A stretch of DNA of 64,000 nt from NCBI RefSeq assembly GCF_016899425.1, contig NZ_CP045996.1, positions 620,001 to 684,000 of the forward strand. The letters are read 5' to 3'. Positions 7,649-18,717 of the stretch are shown here, piece after piece; position 1 is the stretch's first letter, and every line of letters starts with the position of its first letter. The translations under genes were made by a program, and so were the position numbers. The stretch is from Burkholderia sp. MS389 (GTDB taxonomy: Bacteria > Pseudomonadota > Gammaproteobacteria > Burkholderiales > Burkholderiaceae). Below the pieces are notes generated by a model, which was given only the letters and a program-made list of their open reading frames with translations, searched no databases and had not been told where the DNA came from.

Positions 7649-10453
7649 TCAGCGCTCCTGTTTGCGCAGCAGGACGCCGGTCGTCACCATGATGACCGGC
7701 ACGGCGGCGAGCAGCGGCCAGAACTGGGACGACAGGTCGGCGAGCCCGAGCGCCTTGTTGTAGACGCCGCGGCTGATCGCGAGCATGTAGGTGGCCGGAT
7801 AGATCGTACCGATCCACTTGCCGCTGCCTTCGAGCGACGACAGCGGCGTGAGCAGGCCCGAGAACTGCACGACGGGGATCAGCGTGCCGACGATCGTCAT
7901 GAAGATCGCGGCGATCTGGCTGCGCGTGAACGTCGACGCAAACAACCCGATGCCGGTGGCGACGACATTGAAGATCAGCACCGCGGCGGCCAGCGTCGCG
8001 AAGCTGCCCTTGATCCGCACGCCGAACACGACGTCGGCCAGCACGACCATCAGCAGGAAATTCAGCATGGCCAGCATCACGTACGGCGCCTGCTTGCCGA
8101 GCAGGAATTCGGCGCGGGTCACGGGCGTCACGTACAGGTTGACGATCGATCCGAGCTCGCGTTCCCGGACGACGGCGAGCGCCGTCAGCATCGCGGGCAG
8201 CATCAGCAGCAGCATCGGCATGATCGCGGGAATCATCGCGGGCAGGCTCTTGACGTCCGGGTTGTACCGATAGCGGATCGCGACGTCGACTGCCGGGACG
8301 AGCGACACGCCGAGCCGGCGCTTCGCCTGATCGCGCAGCCAGTTCTCGTGCATGCCGGCCACGTAGCCGCGAATCGTTTCCGCGCGCATCGGCATCGCGC
8401 CGTCGACCCACGCGCCGATCTCCACGTGCCGGCCGCGGGCGACGTCGCGTGCGAAGCCGGGCGGGATCTCGATCGCGAGCGACAGCTGGCCGTTGCGCAT
8501 GCGGCGATCGATATCGCGGTCATCGGCAAGCTGGGCGCGCGGCACGAAGTAGCGGGAGCCCGCGAGATGCTGCGCGTAGTCCTGGCTCAGCATCGATTGA
8601 TCGCGATCGAGCACGGCGAACGTCAGGTTGTCCACATCCAGACTGATGCCGATGCTGATCACGCACATCAACACGAGCGAACCGAACAGCGCCAGCGTCG
8701 CGCGCAGCGGGTCGCGGCGCAGCTCCAGCACTTCGCGCCACAGGTAGCTGCCGGCGCGCGCCGGGCTGAACCAGGCGGCGCCGCGGCCGGCGTCGCTCGC
8801 GTCGAGCGACGCGGCGAGCCAGCCGGCGCCAGGTGACGTGTCCGTCGGTGCGCTGTCGCCGCGTTGCGCGTCGGTCAGGTAGCCGATGAACGCGTCCTCG
8901 AGCGTGGCGGCGCCGCGCAGGCGAACCAGTTCGTCCGGCGCGGCGCTCGCCAGCACGCGGCCCGCATGCATCAGCGAGATGCGGTCGCAGCGGGCGGCCT
9001 CGTTCATGAAGTGCGTCGAAATGAAAATCGTGACGCGGTCGTTGCGCGCGAGCTCGATCATCAATCGCCAGAAGTCGTCGCGCGCAACCGGGTCCACGCC
9101 CGACGTCGGTTCGTCGAGGATCAGCAGTTCGGGCTTGTGCACCATCGCGACGGCAAGGGACAGCCGCTGCCGCATGCCGAGCGGCAGGCGTTCGGGCAGC
9201 GCATCGAGTACGTCCGCGAGACCGAAGCGCCCGACCATTTCGTCGATGCGCGCGGGCAGGTCTGGTTCCGGCACGCCGAACAGGCGCGCATGCAGCACGA
9301 GGTTCTGCCGGACGGTCAGTTCGCCGTACAGCGAAAACCCTTGCGACATGTAGCCGACGCGCCTGCGCGTATCGATGTCGTTCGCGGCGACCGGCCGGCC
9401 GAACAGCGTCGCCGTGCCTTCGGACGCGGCGAGCAGGCCCGTGAGCATCTTCATGGTCGTCGATTTGCCGCAGCCGTTGGAGCCGAGAAAGCCGAAGATT
9501 TCGCCGCGGCGGATCTTCAGGCTCACATGGTCGACCGCGACGAAATCGCCGAACCGCATCGTCAGGCCGTCGGCCTCGATCGCGTAGCCGTCGGTCGCGT
9601 CGGGCTGGAACGGCGTGATCCGGATCGGCTGGTGCCCGTGCCGGCGCGCTTCCGGCAGCAACGCGATGAACGCGGCTTCCAGCGTGTCGCAGCCGGTGCG
9701 GGCGAGCAGGTCGCCGGGGCTGCCCGTCGCGAGCACGCGGCCGGCGTCCATCGCGATCAGCCAGTCGAAACGCCGGGCCTCGTCCATGTACGCGGTCGCA
9801 ACGAGCACGCTCATCGCCGGACGCGCGGTGCGAATACGGTCGATCAGTTCCCAGAACTGGGCGCGCGACAGCGGATCCACGCCGGTCGTCGGTTCGTCCA
9901 GGATCAGCAGGTCGGGATCGTGGATCAATGCGCAGCACAGGCCGAGTTTCTGCTTCATCCCGCCGGACAGTTTGCCGGCGGGGCGGTCGAGAAACGCATG
10001 CAGCCCGGTGCTGTGCGTGAGCGCGTCGATGCGGCGGCGTCGCTCGGCCGCATCGTGGCCGAACAGTCGGGCGAAGAACTGCAGGTTTTCCTCGACCGAC
10101 AGCGTCGCGTACAGGTTCCGACCCAACCCTTGCGGCATGTAGGCGATGCGCCGGCATACGCGTGCGCGGTGGCCGCGCGACGACAGGTCGCCATCGAGCG
10201 CCCATACGCGGCCCAGCTGGATCGCCCGTGCGCCGGACACGAGCGCGAGCAGGCTCGACTTGCCGACGCCGTCCGGTCCGATCAGCCCGACCATGCGGCC
10301 GGCCGGGATATCGAGCGTCACGTCGTCGAGCGCGCAGGTATCGCCGTAGCGCAACGAGACGCCCGACAGCCGGGCGACCACGCCCGATTCAACGGATGCG
10401 GGCGGACCTTCGCCCGCACCGGCACCGCTAGCGACGGGCAACGTCGCGTTCAT
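7649..10453 (-). CDS. RbbA-like fused double ABC ATPase-permease
   Basis: The 934-residue protein has two ABC ATPase domains followed by an ABC-2 permease. Domain 1 (about 25-260) has Walker [10 protein letters not shown] (59-67), signature LSGGMKQ and Walker [11 protein letters not shown]. Domain 2 (about 285-510) has Walker [10 protein letters not shown], a degenerate signature (LPLGMRQ) and [10 protein letters not shown]. The last ~370 residues hold an N-terminal membrane helix, an external domain and a helical bundle, similar to the next gene's product. This order and size match E. coli RbbA/YhiH, described as a ribosome-associated ATPase; here the neighbours (HlyD, outer membrane factor, YhhJ) argue for export. 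Its ATG overlaps the HlyD stop. Confidence 0.9.
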   Translation of the reverse strand: MNATLPVASGAGAGEGPPASVESGVVARLSGVSLRYGDTCALDDVTLDIPAGRMVGLIGPDGVGKSSLLALVSGARAIQLGRVWALDGDLSSRGHRARVCRRIAYMPQGLGRNLYATLSVEENLQFFARLFGHDAAERRRRIDALTHSTGLHAFLDRPAGKLSGGMKQKLGLCCALIHDPDLLILDEPTTGVDPLSRAQFWELIDRIRTARPAMSVLVATAYMDEARRFDWLIAMDAGRVLATGSPGDLLARTGCDTLEAAFIALLPEARRHGHQPIRITPFQPDATDGYAIEADGLTMRFGDFVAVDHVSLKIRRGEIFGFLGSNGCGKSTTMKMLTGLLAASEGTATLFGRPVAANDIDTRRRVGYMSQGFSLYGELTVRQNLVLHARLFGVPEPDLPARIDEMVGRFGLADVLDALPERLPLGMRQRLSLAVAMVHKPELLILDEPTSGVDPVARDDFWRLMIELARNDRVTIFISTHFMNEAARCDRISLMHAGRVLASAAPDELVRLRGAATLEDAFIGYLTDAQRGDSAPTDTSPGAGWLAASLDASDAGRGAAWFSPARAGSYLWREVLELRRDPLRATLALFGSLVLMCVISIGISLDVDNLTFAVLDRDQSMLSQDYAQHLAGSRYFVPRAQLADDRDIDRRMRNGQLSLAIEIPPGFARDVARGRHVEIGAWVDGAMPMRAETIRGYVAGMHENWLRDQAKRRLGVSLVPAVDVAIRYRYNPDVKSLPAMIPAIMPMLLLMLPAMLTALAVVRERELGSIVNLYVTPVTRAEFLLGKQAPYVMLAMLNFLLMVVLADVVFGVRIKGSFATLAAAVLIFNVVATGIGLFASTFTRSQIAAIFMTIVGTLIPVVQFSGLLTPLSSLEGSGKWIGTIYPATYMLAISRGVYNKALGLADLSSQFWPLLAAVPVIMVTTGVLLRKQER

Positions 10454-11523
10454 TGCGGCACCTTGATCGCGAGGCGCGCCGGCCAGCCCGCGTTCGGATC
10501 GGTCTTCAGCCACGCGACACCCGGCAGGCCGGTCTTGACGAGCTTCAGATGGCGCTGCAGCAGATCGCGGTCGATGCGCGCCTTGACCCGAAACATCAGT
10601 TTCTGCCGTTCGGTGGCCGTCTCGACCGTTTTCGGCGTGAATTGCGCCGTGCTCGACACGTAGGACACGCGTGCCGGAATCACGTATTCCGGCGCCGCAT
10701 CGAGCACGATCCGCACGTCGGCGCCGAGCGGGACTCTGCCGACAACCGTTTCGGGCAGGAAGAACGTCATGTAGACGTCGGACAGATCGACGACATTGAG
10801 CACCTTGCCGCCTGCCGGCAGGACTTCGCCCGATTCGGCGATGCGATACTGGACCCGCCCGTCGCGCGGCGACGTCAGCTCGCTGTCCGAGATATCGGCC
10901 TGCACGCGCGCGACGGTCGCTTGCGCGGCCGTCACCGCCGAGCGGGCGGCGACGAGCTGGGCCCGGGTGGCGTCGATTCCGGCCTGCGCGGCTTCGACCT
11001 GGGCGCGCGCGGCGTTCACGGTCGCCCGCAGGCTGCCGGCGCGCGCGCGGTCGTCGTCGAGTTCCTGCAGCGACGACGCGCCGTCCCGCGACAGCGTTTC
11101 GGAGCGCGCCAGCCGGCGCGTGGCCGCGTCGAGCTCGCTTTCCCGCTGCACGACGAGCGCGGCCGCCGCGGCCTTGTCGCTGCGACGCTGGGCCACCTGC
11201 GCGTCGATGCTCGCCGCGGTGTTCACCGCCTGTTGTTCCCGGGCCTGCGCCTCGTCGAGCTGCGCCCGCAGGACGACGACGTCCATGCGGGCGAGCGGCT
11301 GACCGGCACTCACGAAATCGCCTTCGTCGACGAGCATGGCGGTGACGCGCCCCGGCAGCTTGGTCGCGACGTCGATCTCGGTCGCCTCGATGCGGCCGTT
11401 GCCGCTGACGAGCCCGGCGTCCGTCTGTGCGTCGCGCCAGCGCGTCCAGCCGTAGTAAAGGAGGCCGATCGCGAGCACGGCCGCACCGGCGCCGATCAGA
11501 ACAGGGCGCTTGATGGTCTTCAT
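10450..11523 (-). CDS. HlyD-family periplasmic adaptor (membrane fusion protein), YhiI-like
   Basis: The 357-residue protein has a single membrane anchor (about 7-24), a biotinyl-lipoyl half motif ([24 protein letters not shown]), a long alpha-helical coiled-coil hairpin (about 85-210, many Ala/Gln/Arg heptads), the second lipoyl half and a beta-barrel domain. Membrane fusion proteins bridge an inner-membrane transporter and an outer-membrane channel. The gene overlaps both neighbours by ATGA/TGA junctions: the outer membrane factor upstream and the ABC protein downstream. It is therefore the adaptor of this tripartite pump. Substrate unknown. Confidence 0.92.
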   Translation of the reverse strand: MKTIKRPVLIGAGAAVLAIGLLYYGWTRWRDAQTDAGLVSGNGRIEATEIDVATKLPGRVTAMLVDEGDFVSAGQPLARMDVVVLRAQLDEAQAREQQAVNTAASIDAQVAQRRSDKAAAAALVVQRESELDAATRRLARSETLSRDGASSLQELDDDRARAGSLRATVNAARAQVEAAQAGIDATRAQLVAARSAVTAAQATVARVQADISDSELTSPRDGRVQYRIAESGEVLPAGGKVLNVVDLSDVYMTFFLPETVVGRVPLGADVRIVLDAAPEYVIPARVSYVSSTAQFTPKTVETATERQKLMFRVKARIDRDLLQRHLKLVKTGLPGVAWLKTDPNAGWPARLAIKVPQ

Positions 11524-13028
11524 GGTCTGGAACCCGAATCGATGGAAAGGTGGTTCGATGCCGCGGCGGCGCGGTCGGTATCGGTGGTCCCGCCGCCGAG
11601 CGCGCCGTACAGCGCGACGCGGCTCGATAGCAGCGCACGACGCGTCATCACCCATTGCTGCTCGGCGTTCATCAGGTCCCGTTGTGCATCGAGCACTTCC
11701 AGGAAGCGGGTGGCGCCGCTGTCGTAGCGCAGTTTCGCCAGACGTGCGCGCTCGGCCTGGGACGCGAGCGTCGCCCGTTCGATGGCAACCTGGTCGGCGA
11801 GCCAGTAGCGTGCGGCAAGTGCATCGGACACGTCGCGAAACGCGCGCTGCATGGTCTTCTCGTACTGGGCGAGCGCCTCGTCGCGCTGGGCGTGCGCGAG
11901 GGCGAGATTCGACCGATTGCGGCCGCCGTCGACGAGCGGCAGCGTGACGTTCGGAATCACCGACCACACGCCCGTTCCGGACGACAGCAGGTCGCGCAGT
12001 GCGGTGCTCCCCGAACCGATCGCGCTCGTCAATGCGATACGCGGGAAAAACGCCGCGCGCGCCGCGCCGATGTTCGCGCGCGTGGCCTGCAGTTCGTGCT
12101 CGGCCGCGATTACGTCCGGACGCCGCGCGAGCGGCGACGACGGCAGGCCCGGCGCGAGCGACGGCATCACGGCGCCGTCGTCGAGCGTCAGCGGCGCGTC
12201 GGCCAGCGCCGGCGTCGCACCGACGAGCAATGCCAGCGCATCGGCCGCCGATGCACGCGCCTGCTGCAACTGGATGCCAAGCGACTCGGCCTGCTGCAGC
12301 AGAATCTCCGATTGCGTCAGGTCCAGCCGCGAGATCGCGCCGGCCGCGTGACGCAGCCGGAAAATCCGTAGCGATTCGCGTCGCGTGTCGATCGTCGCGC
12401 GCGTCAGCGCGATCCGTTCATCGATCTCGCACAGGGTCAGATAGGCGTCCGCCACGCCGGTGATCACGCTCAGCGTCACCGCTTGCCGGGCCGCATCGCT
12501 CGCGAGATAGCGCTGCAGCGCCGACGCTTTCAGGTTGCGCACGCGGCCCCAGAAATCGATCTCCCATTGCGTCTCCGCCAGCTGGACCTGGTAGACCTGG
12601 CCGATGACCGGCGTCGGCGTCAGGAAGCCGCCCGGTGTGCGAAACCGCGCGTAGGCCGCGCCGGCGCCGATCGTCGGCCACTGATCCGCGCTGCGGATGC
12701 CATAGACGGCGCGCGCCTGTTCGACGCGTGCAACCGCTGCGCGCAGATCCCGGTTGTTGGCGAGCGCCTGCTCGATCAACGCACGCAGACGTCCGTCGAC
12801 GAAGTAGTCTTGCCAGGCGGGCGGCGCCTGCGCAATGGCGGCGCTGCGGGCGGCAGGATCGGGGAACGCGGCGGGGATCGGCGCGGCGGGACGTTCGTCG
12901 GGTGGCGCGAGCGACAGGCATCCCGACAGCAGGCCCGCACAGGCTGCCAGCGCAACGAGACGAACGCGCCGCGCGGCGGCAGGCTGAAACAGCGGCGGAA
13001 GCGCGACGGCGCGCATGGGGTTCCTCAT
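11520..13028 (-). CDS. Outer membrane efflux lipoprotein, NodT/TolC family
   Basis: The protein has 502 residues and starts with a lipoprotein signal peptide ending LLSGC, so the Cys is predicted to be acylated. Two outer-membrane-efflux repeats follow: long helices rich in Ala/Gln/Arg (about 75-260 and 290-470), and the family sequence LLGRRPDV-like motif appears as [30 protein letters not shown]. This is the TolC-like channel of the pump. It is the first gene of a four-gene operon in which each gene overlaps or nearly touches the next. A FNR-like box lies about 85 bp upstream. A second ATG 12 bp downstream (MRAV) is possible. Confidence 0.92.
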   Translation of the reverse strand: MRNPMRAVALPPLFQPAAARRVRLVALAACAGLLSGCLSLAPPDERPAAPIPAAFPDPAARSAAIAQAPPAWQDYFVDGRLRALIEQALANNRDLRAAVARVEQARAVYGIRSADQWPTIGAGAAYARFRTPGGFLTPTPVIGQVYQVQLAETQWEIDFWGRVRNLKASALQRYLASDAARQAVTLSVITGVADAYLTLCEIDERIALTRATIDTRRESLRIFRLRHAAGAISRLDLTQSEILLQQAESLGIQLQQARASAADALALLVGATPALADAPLTLDDGAVMPSLAPGLPSSPLARRPDVIAAEHELQATRANIGAARAAFFPRIALTSAIGSGSTALRDLLSSGTGVWSVIPNVTLPLVDGGRNRSNLALAHAQRDEALAQYEKTMQRAFRDVSDALAARYWLADQVAIERATLASQAERARLAKLRYDSGATRFLEVLDAQRDLMNAEQQWVMTRRALLSSRVALYGALGGGTTDTDRAAAASNHLSIDSGSRP

Positions 13029-13112
13029 CGGCTACACGAACACGGGATGGCGCCGCGCTCGTGGCGACGCCGCTTCGGGTTCACTTATATCCGACGATTG
13101 CCGCGCGCCCCC

Positions 13113-13126
13113 TTGATCTGAATCAC
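13113..13126. promoter_or_regulatory. FNR/ANR-type box upstream of the efflux operon
   Basis: TTGAT-CTGA-ATCAC has one mismatch to the consensus (last base). It lies 85-98 bp upstream of the outer membrane factor start on the minus strand; a -41.5 location would put the start of transcription near 13,078. Beyond it, galM begins at 13,252 and ends toward it, so the box can only serve the efflux operon. Confidence 0.6.
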
Positions 13127-13251
13127 TGCGGCGGGAATGCGGGTCGAGGGCGGCCTCGGTTGACAGGCAGCGGTAATTCGCGTCAGTCGATGTTCCGCTT
13201 ACGGTCGACGCCGGCGCGGCTCGCGTGCCGGCGATGCCTCACGCCCGCACG

Positions 13252-14340
13252 CTATGCGTGAACCGCGACCCGATACCGCGTGGTCTGCCGATAGACGTCG
13301 CCCGGACGAACGATCACGTCGTCGCGCAGGCCGTCCATGTTGACCTGGTCCGGAAACCCGCCCGCCTCGACGCACAGCGCCGCGTGCTGCACGCAGCGCG
13401 TGCCGCCGCTCACGCGCAGGCCGTCGAGATAGTTGCCCGTATAGAGCTGCAGCCCGCGCTGATCGGTCGACACCATCAACTCGCGGCCGCTTTCCGGATC
13501 GTAGATCCGCGCGACGGGCCGGACCTCGCGCGCGCCGTTGCCGACGACGTAGCAGTGATCGAAACCGCGCGCCCGCGCCAGTTGCGCATGCGGCCAGTCG
13601 AGGCGCGCGCCGATCGGCGCGCTGTGCCGGAAATCGAACGCCGTGCCCGTCACGTCGGCCGTGCCGGTCGGGATCAGCGCGTCGTCCACTTCGAGGAACG
13701 CGTCGGCGTCGATGTGCAGCAGATGGCCGCGCACGTCGCTGCCCGCGCGCCCGTTCAGGTTGAAGTAGCTGTGGTTCGTCAGGTTCAGCGGCGTCGGCGC
13801 ATCGGTCCACCCCGAATAGTAGATCGTCAGCGTGCCGTCGTCGTCGAGCGTGTAGCGCACCTGCACGCTCACGTTGCCGGGGAATCCCGCATCGCCTTCC
13901 GGCGAATCGAGCCGCAGCGTCAGCCCGCCGCTGTCGTCGACCACGTCCCACCGTGCGCGATGAAAGCCGTTCGCGCCGCCGTGCAGCAGGTTGCCGTTCT
14001 CGTTGCGGTCGAGCAGGTAGTCGACGCCGTCGAGCGTGAAGCGCGCGCCGGCGATCCGGTTCGCCCAGCGGCCGACCGTCGCGCCGAGATAGGCGCCGGA
14101 TTCGAGGTACTCGGCCGGCGTGTCGTGCGCGAGCACGATATCGGCCAGGCGCCCCGTGCGGTCGGGCGCGAGCCACGACACGACGGTCGCGCCGAGATCG
14201 CTGACGACGACGCGCATCCCGTGCGCGTTGCGCAGCGTGTAGCGCCGCACGGGCTCGCCGTCGGGCAACGCGCCCCACGGCTCGGCCAGCACGCGTGCCA
14301 CGCCGGGTGTCAGAGGTGAGGAATCGGTATCGATGTGCAT
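13252..14340 (-). CDS. galM: Aldose 1-epimerase (sugar mutarotase)
   Basis: This enzyme interconverts alpha and beta anomers of aldoses in the cytoplasm. The 362-residue protein is full length for the GalM family. It has the early substrate arginine region (GRWANRIAGARF), the HGG motif, catalytic His in LTNHSYFNLNG and the catalytic Glu in CVEAGGFPDQVN near the C-terminus. It lies 27 bp downstream of xylR on the same strand and is probably co-transcribed with it. Next to the xylose operon, it most likely speeds anomerisation of xylose for XylA, which acts on the alpha-pyranose; that role is inferred. Confidence 0.92.
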   Translation of the reverse strand: MHIDTDSSPLTPGVARVLAEPWGALPDGEPVRRYTLRNAHGMRVVVSDLGATVVSWLAPDRTGRLADIVLAHDTPAEYLESGAYLGATVGRWANRIAGARFTLDGVDYLLDRNENGNLLHGGANGFHRARWDVVDDSGGLTLRLDSPEGDAGFPGNVSVQVRYTLDDDGTLTIYYSGWTDAPTPLNLTNHSYFNLNGRAGSDVRGHLLHIDADAFLEVDDALIPTGTADVTGTAFDFRHSAPIGARLDWPHAQLARARGFDHCYVVGNGAREVRPVARIYDPESGRELMVSTDQRGLQLYTGNYLDGLRVSGGTRCVQHAALCVEAGGFPDQVNMDGLRDDVIVRPGDVYRQTTRYRVAVHA

Positions 14341-14367
14341 GAGTGGATGTCGAATGGGCGGCGGGCG

Positions 14368-15561
14368 TCAGTTCGTGGCGGCCGCGCGTTCCTGATATTC
14401 GCGCGGCGTGCAGCCGAGTTCGCGCCGGAACACCGCGTACATGTATTGAAGCGACGTGAACCCGCAACGGATCGCGACTTCGGCGCTCGACGCCTGCCGG
14501 CTGGCGAGCAGCGCCTGCGCGGCCTCGAGTTTGTGACGCAGGATCTCCTGGTGCACGGTGCGCTGCAGTTCGCGCCGGAAATGCTCCTCGAGCAGCGAAC
14601 GCGACACGCCGACATAGTCGGCGACCTGTTCGGTCTTGATCCCCTGGCACGCGTACTGGCGGATGAAATGCCGGGCGCGCATCACGTGCGGGCTCGCCAG
14701 CGGCTGGTGGCGCGTCGATTCGAGCACGTTGATGCCGACCGGCGGCACGAGAATGCGCTGCCCGGGAAAGCGCGCGCCGCGCAGCATCCGGTGCAGCAGG
14801 TGCGCGGCGGTGCGGCCCATTTCCTCGGTGCCCTGGATCACCGACGACAGCGGAATGCGCGTCAGCGTGCGCGTGAGCGGATCGTTGTCGATGCCGATGA
14901 TCGCGACCTGTTCCGGCACCGCGATGCCGGCGATCAGGCACGCCTGCAGCAGATGCCGCGCGCGCGCATCGGTCACCGCGATCACGCCGACCGGCTTCGG
15001 CAGCGCATGCAGCCAGTCGATCAATTGCTCGATCGCGTGATTCCAGCCCGACGCGCTGGTCGACAGCCCACGATAGATCGGCGCGTCGAGCCCGTCCGCG
15101 CGCGCGAGCCGGTCGAACGCCAGCTCGCGCTGCTGCGCCCAGCGGTTTTCCTGCGCGACCGGCAGGCTGTACATCGCGAAATGCGCGAGGCCGGCCCCGA
15201 TCAGGTGCGTATAGGCGAGCGACACGAGCTTCGGGTTGTCCGTCGCAATATATGGGACATCGTCCGGGTACTGCGCCGGGTCCTCGTACGACGATCCGAT
15301 CGCGACGATCGGCAGCGGCGAACCGGCGAGCGCGTCGGCGACGGCCGGGTCGTCGAAGTCCGCGATGATGCCGTCGCCGTCGAAACGCTCGATTCCGGTG
15401 AGCCGGCAGCGGAAATCGTCTTCGAGGAACAGGTCCCACACGACGCGCGTCGTGTGCAGGTACTGGCCGATGCCGCTGATGATCTCGCGGTCGTAGACCT
15501 TGTTCGCGTTGAACAGCAGCGCGATGCGGTGCGGTGTCTGGGCGGATGGGGCGCGTGTCAT
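14368..15561 (-). CDS. xylR: Xylose operon activator, AraC-type with LacI-like sensor domain
   Basis: The 397-residue protein has an N-terminal periplasmic-binding-protein-like ligand domain (about 10-285; [45 protein letters not shown]). An AraC HTH domain follows (about 295-395) with the second-helix signature [26 protein letters not shown]. This is the architecture of E. coli XylR, which binds D-xylose and activates xylA and xylF promoters. It is divergent from xylA, with 263 bp between them, and upstream of galM in the same direction. The start at 15,561 gives the conserved N-terminus. Confidence 0.93.
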   Translation of the reverse strand: MTRAPSAQTPHRIALLFNANKVYDREIISGIGQYLHTTRVVWDLFLEDDFRCRLTGIERFDGDGIIADFDDPAVADALAGSPLPIVAIGSSYEDPAQYPDDVPYIATDNPKLVSLAYTHLIGAGLAHFAMYSLPVAQENRWAQQRELAFDRLARADGLDAPIYRGLSTSASGWNHAIEQLIDWLHALPKPVGVIAVTDARARHLLQACLIAGIAVPEQVAIIGIDNDPLTRTLTRIPLSSVIQGTEEMGRTAAHLLHRMLRGARFPGQRILVPPVGINVLESTRHQPLASPHVMRARHFIRQYACQGIKTEQVADYVGVSRSLLEEHFRRELQRTVHQEILRHKLEAAQALLASRQASSAEVAIRCGFTSLQYMYAVFRRELGCTPREYQERAAATN

Positions 15562-15707
15562 CTCGGTGTCGGGTGAGCGCGTCGGGGCGCCGTGCCGTTG
15601 TCTCCGGGGCGCGCTCGACGGCGGCGCGCGGTTGTCTGGTGTACGGCGATTGTAGGACGGAACGCAGGCCGCACGCGTACGACTGGCAAGAAACATCAAG
15701 CGCGCTG

Positions 15708-15722
15708 CGCAATTTCGCAATT
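15708..15722. promoter_or_regulatory. Direct repeat in the xylR-xylA intergenic region (candidate XylR site)
   Basis: CGCAATT is repeated with one base between copies in the divergent 15,562-15,824 region, about 100 bp before xylA. AraC-type regulators bind direct repeats, and AT-rich CAATT/GAAA elements occur in the E. coli XylR site. A GAAA lies just upstream, near 15,690. This is only a candidate. Confidence 0.3.
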
Positions 15723-15824
15723 GCCGGCCGGCAGGCGCGGGGGCACGATCCAGCCAACCGAATTCGGCCGCGTGCGTCGCCGCGACGCGCGTTGCGCTGC
15801 AACAAGAACCTGCACGGAGACGCC

Positions 15825-17147
15825 ATGTCGTATTTCGAACACATTCCCGCCATTCGCTACGAAGGCCCGCAGTCGGACAATCCGCTTGCGTATCACCATT
15901 ACGACCCCGAGAAGCGCGTGCTCGGCAAGACGCTTGCCGAGCATCTGCGGATCGCGGTCTGCTATTGGCACACGTTCGTGTGGCCGGGCAACGACATCTT
16001 CGGGCAGGCCGCATTCCAGCGGCCGTGGCACCAGCCCGGCGACGCGCTCGAACGCGCGCGAATGAAGGCCGATGCCGCATTCGAATTCTTCACGAAGCTC
16101 GGCACGCCGTTCTACACGTTCCATGACACCGACGTCGCACCGGAAGGCGACAGCCTGCGCGAATACGCGGGCAATTTCGCGCGGATGGTCGACTATCTCG
16201 GCGAGCGCCAGCAGGCGAGCGGCGTGCGGCTCCTGTGGGGTACCGCGAACCTGTTCTCGCACCCGCGCTTCGCGGCCGGCGCCGCGACGAACCCGAACCC
16301 CGACGTGTTCGCCTGGGCCGCGACCCAGGTGTGCCATGCGCTCGACGCGACCCACCGGCTCGGCGGCGAAAACTACGTGCTGTGGGGCGGACGCGAAGGC
16401 TACGAGACGCTGCTCAATACCGACCTGAAGCGCGAGCGCGACCAGTTCGCCCGCTTCCTGTCGATGGTCGTCGAGCACAAGCACCGGATCGGCTTCAAGG
16501 GCGCGCTGCTGATCGAGCCGAAGCCGCAGGAGCCGACCAAGCACCAGTACGACTACGACGTCGCGACCGTGCACGGCTTTCTCGTGCAGTACGGGCTGCA
16601 GGACGAGATCCGCGTGAACATCGAGGCGAACCACGCGACGCTCGCCGGCCATTCGTTCCATCACGAGATCGCGAACGCGTTCGCGCTCGGCGTGTTCGGC
16701 AGCGTCGACGCGAACCGCGGCGATCCGCAGAACGGCTGGGACACCGACCAGTTCCCGAACAGCGTCGAGGAGCTGACGCTCGCGTTCTACGAGATCCTGC
16801 GCCACGGCGGCTTCACGACCGGCGGGATGAACTTCGACGCGAAGGTGCGTCGCCAGAGCATCGATCCGGAAGACCTGTTCTACGGCCACGTCGGCGCGAT
16901 CGACGTGCTCGCGCTCGCGCTCGAACGCGCGGCGGTGCTGGTCGAGAACGACCGGCTCGACGCGCTGCGCCGGCAGCGTTATGCGCAGTGGGACGATGAA
17001 TTCGGCCGCAAGATCCTGTCGGGTGGCTACACGCTGGAGTCGCTGGCGGCCGATGCGCTCGCGCGCGGTGTGGACCCGCGGCATGCGAGCGGCGCGCAGG
17101 AGCGGCTGGAGAACATCGTGAACCAGGCGATCTACGGGCTGCGCTGA
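15825..17147 (+). CDS. xylA: Xylose isomerase
   Basis: XylA converts D-xylose to D-xylulose with two divalent metals. The product has 440 residues, like E. coli XylA, and starts [15 protein letters not shown]. The catalytic pair His100 and Asp103 lies in [12 protein letters not shown]. The metal-ligand and substrate motifs ([69 protein letters not shown]) are all intact. The ribosome site is CACGGAGA. It is the first gene of xylA-xylB-xylF-xylG-xylH, with xylB four bases after its stop. Confidence 0.97.
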   Translation: MSYFEHIPAIRYEGPQSDNPLAYHHYDPEKRVLGKTLAEHLRIAVCYWHTFVWPGNDIFGQAAFQRPWHQPGDALERARMKADAAFEFFTKLGTPFYTFHDTDVAPEGDSLREYAGNFARMVDYLGERQQASGVRLLWGTANLFSHPRFAAGAATNPNPDVFAWAATQVCHALDATHRLGGENYVLWGGREGYETLLNTDLKRERDQFARFLSMVVEHKHRIGFKGALLIEPKPQEPTKHQYDYDVATVHGFLVQYGLQDEIRVNIEANHATLAGHSFHHEIANAFALGVFGSVDANRGDPQNGWDTDQFPNSVEELTLAFYEILRHGGFTTGGMNFDAKVRRQSIDPEDLFYGHVGAIDVLALALERAAVLVENDRLDALRRQRYAQWDDEFGRKILSGGYTLESLAADALARGVDPRHASGAQERLENIVNQAIYGLR

Positions 17148-17151
17148 CGCC

Positions 17152-18630
17152 ATGTACATCGGACTCGATCTCGGCACGTCGGGCATGAAGGCGGTGCTGC
17201 TCGACCGTGACGGCGCGGTGCGCGCGAGCGCGAGCCGTCCGCTCACCGTGAGCCGGCCGCAGCCGCGCTGGTCCGAGCAGGCGCCGCGCGACTGGTGGGA
17301 GGCCGCCTGCGACGCGCTCGCCGCACTCGTGGCGGAGGCGCGTACGGCCGGCATCGATCCGCGCGACATCGACGCGCTCGGGTTGACCGGCCAGATGCAC
17401 GGCGCGACGCTGCTCGATGCGCACGGCGACGTGCTGCGCCCCGCGATTTTGTGGAACGACGGCCGGGCCGACGCGGAGTGCGACGAACTCGAACGGCTCG
17501 CGCCCGCGCTGCGCACGGTGGCCGGCAACATCGCGATGCCGGGCTTCACCGCGCCGAAGCTGCTGTGGGTGCGGCGTCACGAGCCCGACGTGTTCGCGCG
17601 CATCGCCTACGTGCTGCTGCCGAAGGATTATCTGCGCTACCGGCTGACCGGCGCGTTCGCGACCGATTCGTCGGATGCCGCCGGCACGCTGTGGCTCGAC
17701 GTCGCGAAGCGCGATTACGACGACACGCTGCTCGCCGCCTGCGGGCTGTCGCGCACGCAGATGCCGGCCGTCTTCGAGGGCAACCAAATCACCGGCACGC
17801 TGCTGCCGGCCGTCGCACGGGCGCTGGGCCTGCGCGAGATTCCGGTGGTGGCGGGCGGCGGCGACAACGCGGCCGGCGCGGTGGGCGTCGGGATCGTGCG
17901 GCCCGGCGATGCGCTGCTGTCGCTCGGCACGTCGGGCGTGTATTTCGCGGTGTCGGACGGGTTTCGCGCGAATCCGGAATCGGCGGTGCACAGCTTCTGT
18001 CATGCGCTGCCCGATACGTGGCACCTGATGTCCGTGATGCTGAACGCGGCCGGCTGCATCGACTTCACCGCGCAACTGGCCGGCTACGACGGCGTCGCGG
18101 CGCTGCTCGACGATGCCGAGACGAACGCCCGCGCGAGCCGCCCGTGGTTCCTGCCGTACCTGAGCGGCGAGCGTACGCCGCACAACGACGTGAACGCGAA
18201 GGGCGTGTTCTACGGGCTCACGCCCGACACGCGCCGTACCGATCTCGCGAACGCGACGCTCGAAGGCGTCGGCTTCGCGCTGCTCGACGGCATCGACGCG
18301 CTGCATGCGGCCGGGCTCGCCCCCGACAGCATCACCGTGATCGGCGGCGGCTCGCGCAGCGCGTACTGGACGCAGATGCTCGCCGACCTGAGCGGCCGCG
18401 CGCTGACGCTGCGCGAAGGCGGCGAAGTGGGGCCGGCGCTCGGCGCCGCGCGCCTCGCGCACCTCGCGGTCGAACCGCGTGCGCGGCTCGACGACGTGTG
18501 CCCGCAACCGCCCGTCGTCGCGGTGCGCGAGCCCGATCCCGAGCGGCACGCGTGGTATCGCGACGTGCGCCGGCCGACGTTTCGCGCGCTGTATCGGGCG
18601 CTCGAACCGGTGTTTGCGACGGGCGCTTGA
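17152..18630 (+). CDS. xylB: Xylulokinase
   Basis: XylB phosphorylates D-xylulose to xylulose 5-phosphate, which enters the pentose phosphate pathway. The 492-residue FGGY-family kinase starts MYIGLDLGTSGMKAVLLD, the N-terminal phosphate loop. It has the substrate motif GLTGQMHGATLLD, the catalytic Asp in WNDGRAD, and the C-terminal ATP motif GGGSRSAYWTQMLADLSG. It follows xylA by four bases, so the two are translationally linked. Confidence 0.96.
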   Translation: MYIGLDLGTSGMKAVLLDRDGAVRASASRPLTVSRPQPRWSEQAPRDWWEAACDALAALVAEARTAGIDPRDIDALGLTGQMHGATLLDAHGDVLRPAILWNDGRADAECDELERLAPALRTVAGNIAMPGFTAPKLLWVRRHEPDVFARIAYVLLPKDYLRYRLTGAFATDSSDAAGTLWLDVAKRDYDDTLLAACGLSRTQMPAVFEGNQITGTLLPAVARALGLREIPVVAGGGDNAAGAVGVGIVRPGDALLSLGTSGVYFAVSDGFRANPESAVHSFCHALPDTWHLMSVMLNAAGCIDFTAQLAGYDGVAALLDDAETNARASRPWFLPYLSGERTPHNDVNAKGVFYGLTPDTRRTDLANATLEGVGFALLDGIDALHAAGLAPDSITVIGGGSRSAYWTQMLADLSGRALTLREGGEVGPALGAARLAHLAVEPRARLDDVCPQPPVVAVREPDPERHAWYRDVRRPTFRALYRALEPVFATGA

Positions 18631-18717
18631 CACGCACGTTGCAGTGAATCGATGCGGGCGGTGCAATCCGGCGGCCGCCCGCGGTTCGTGAGTGGTTCCA
18701 TAACAAGGAGTGGAGAC

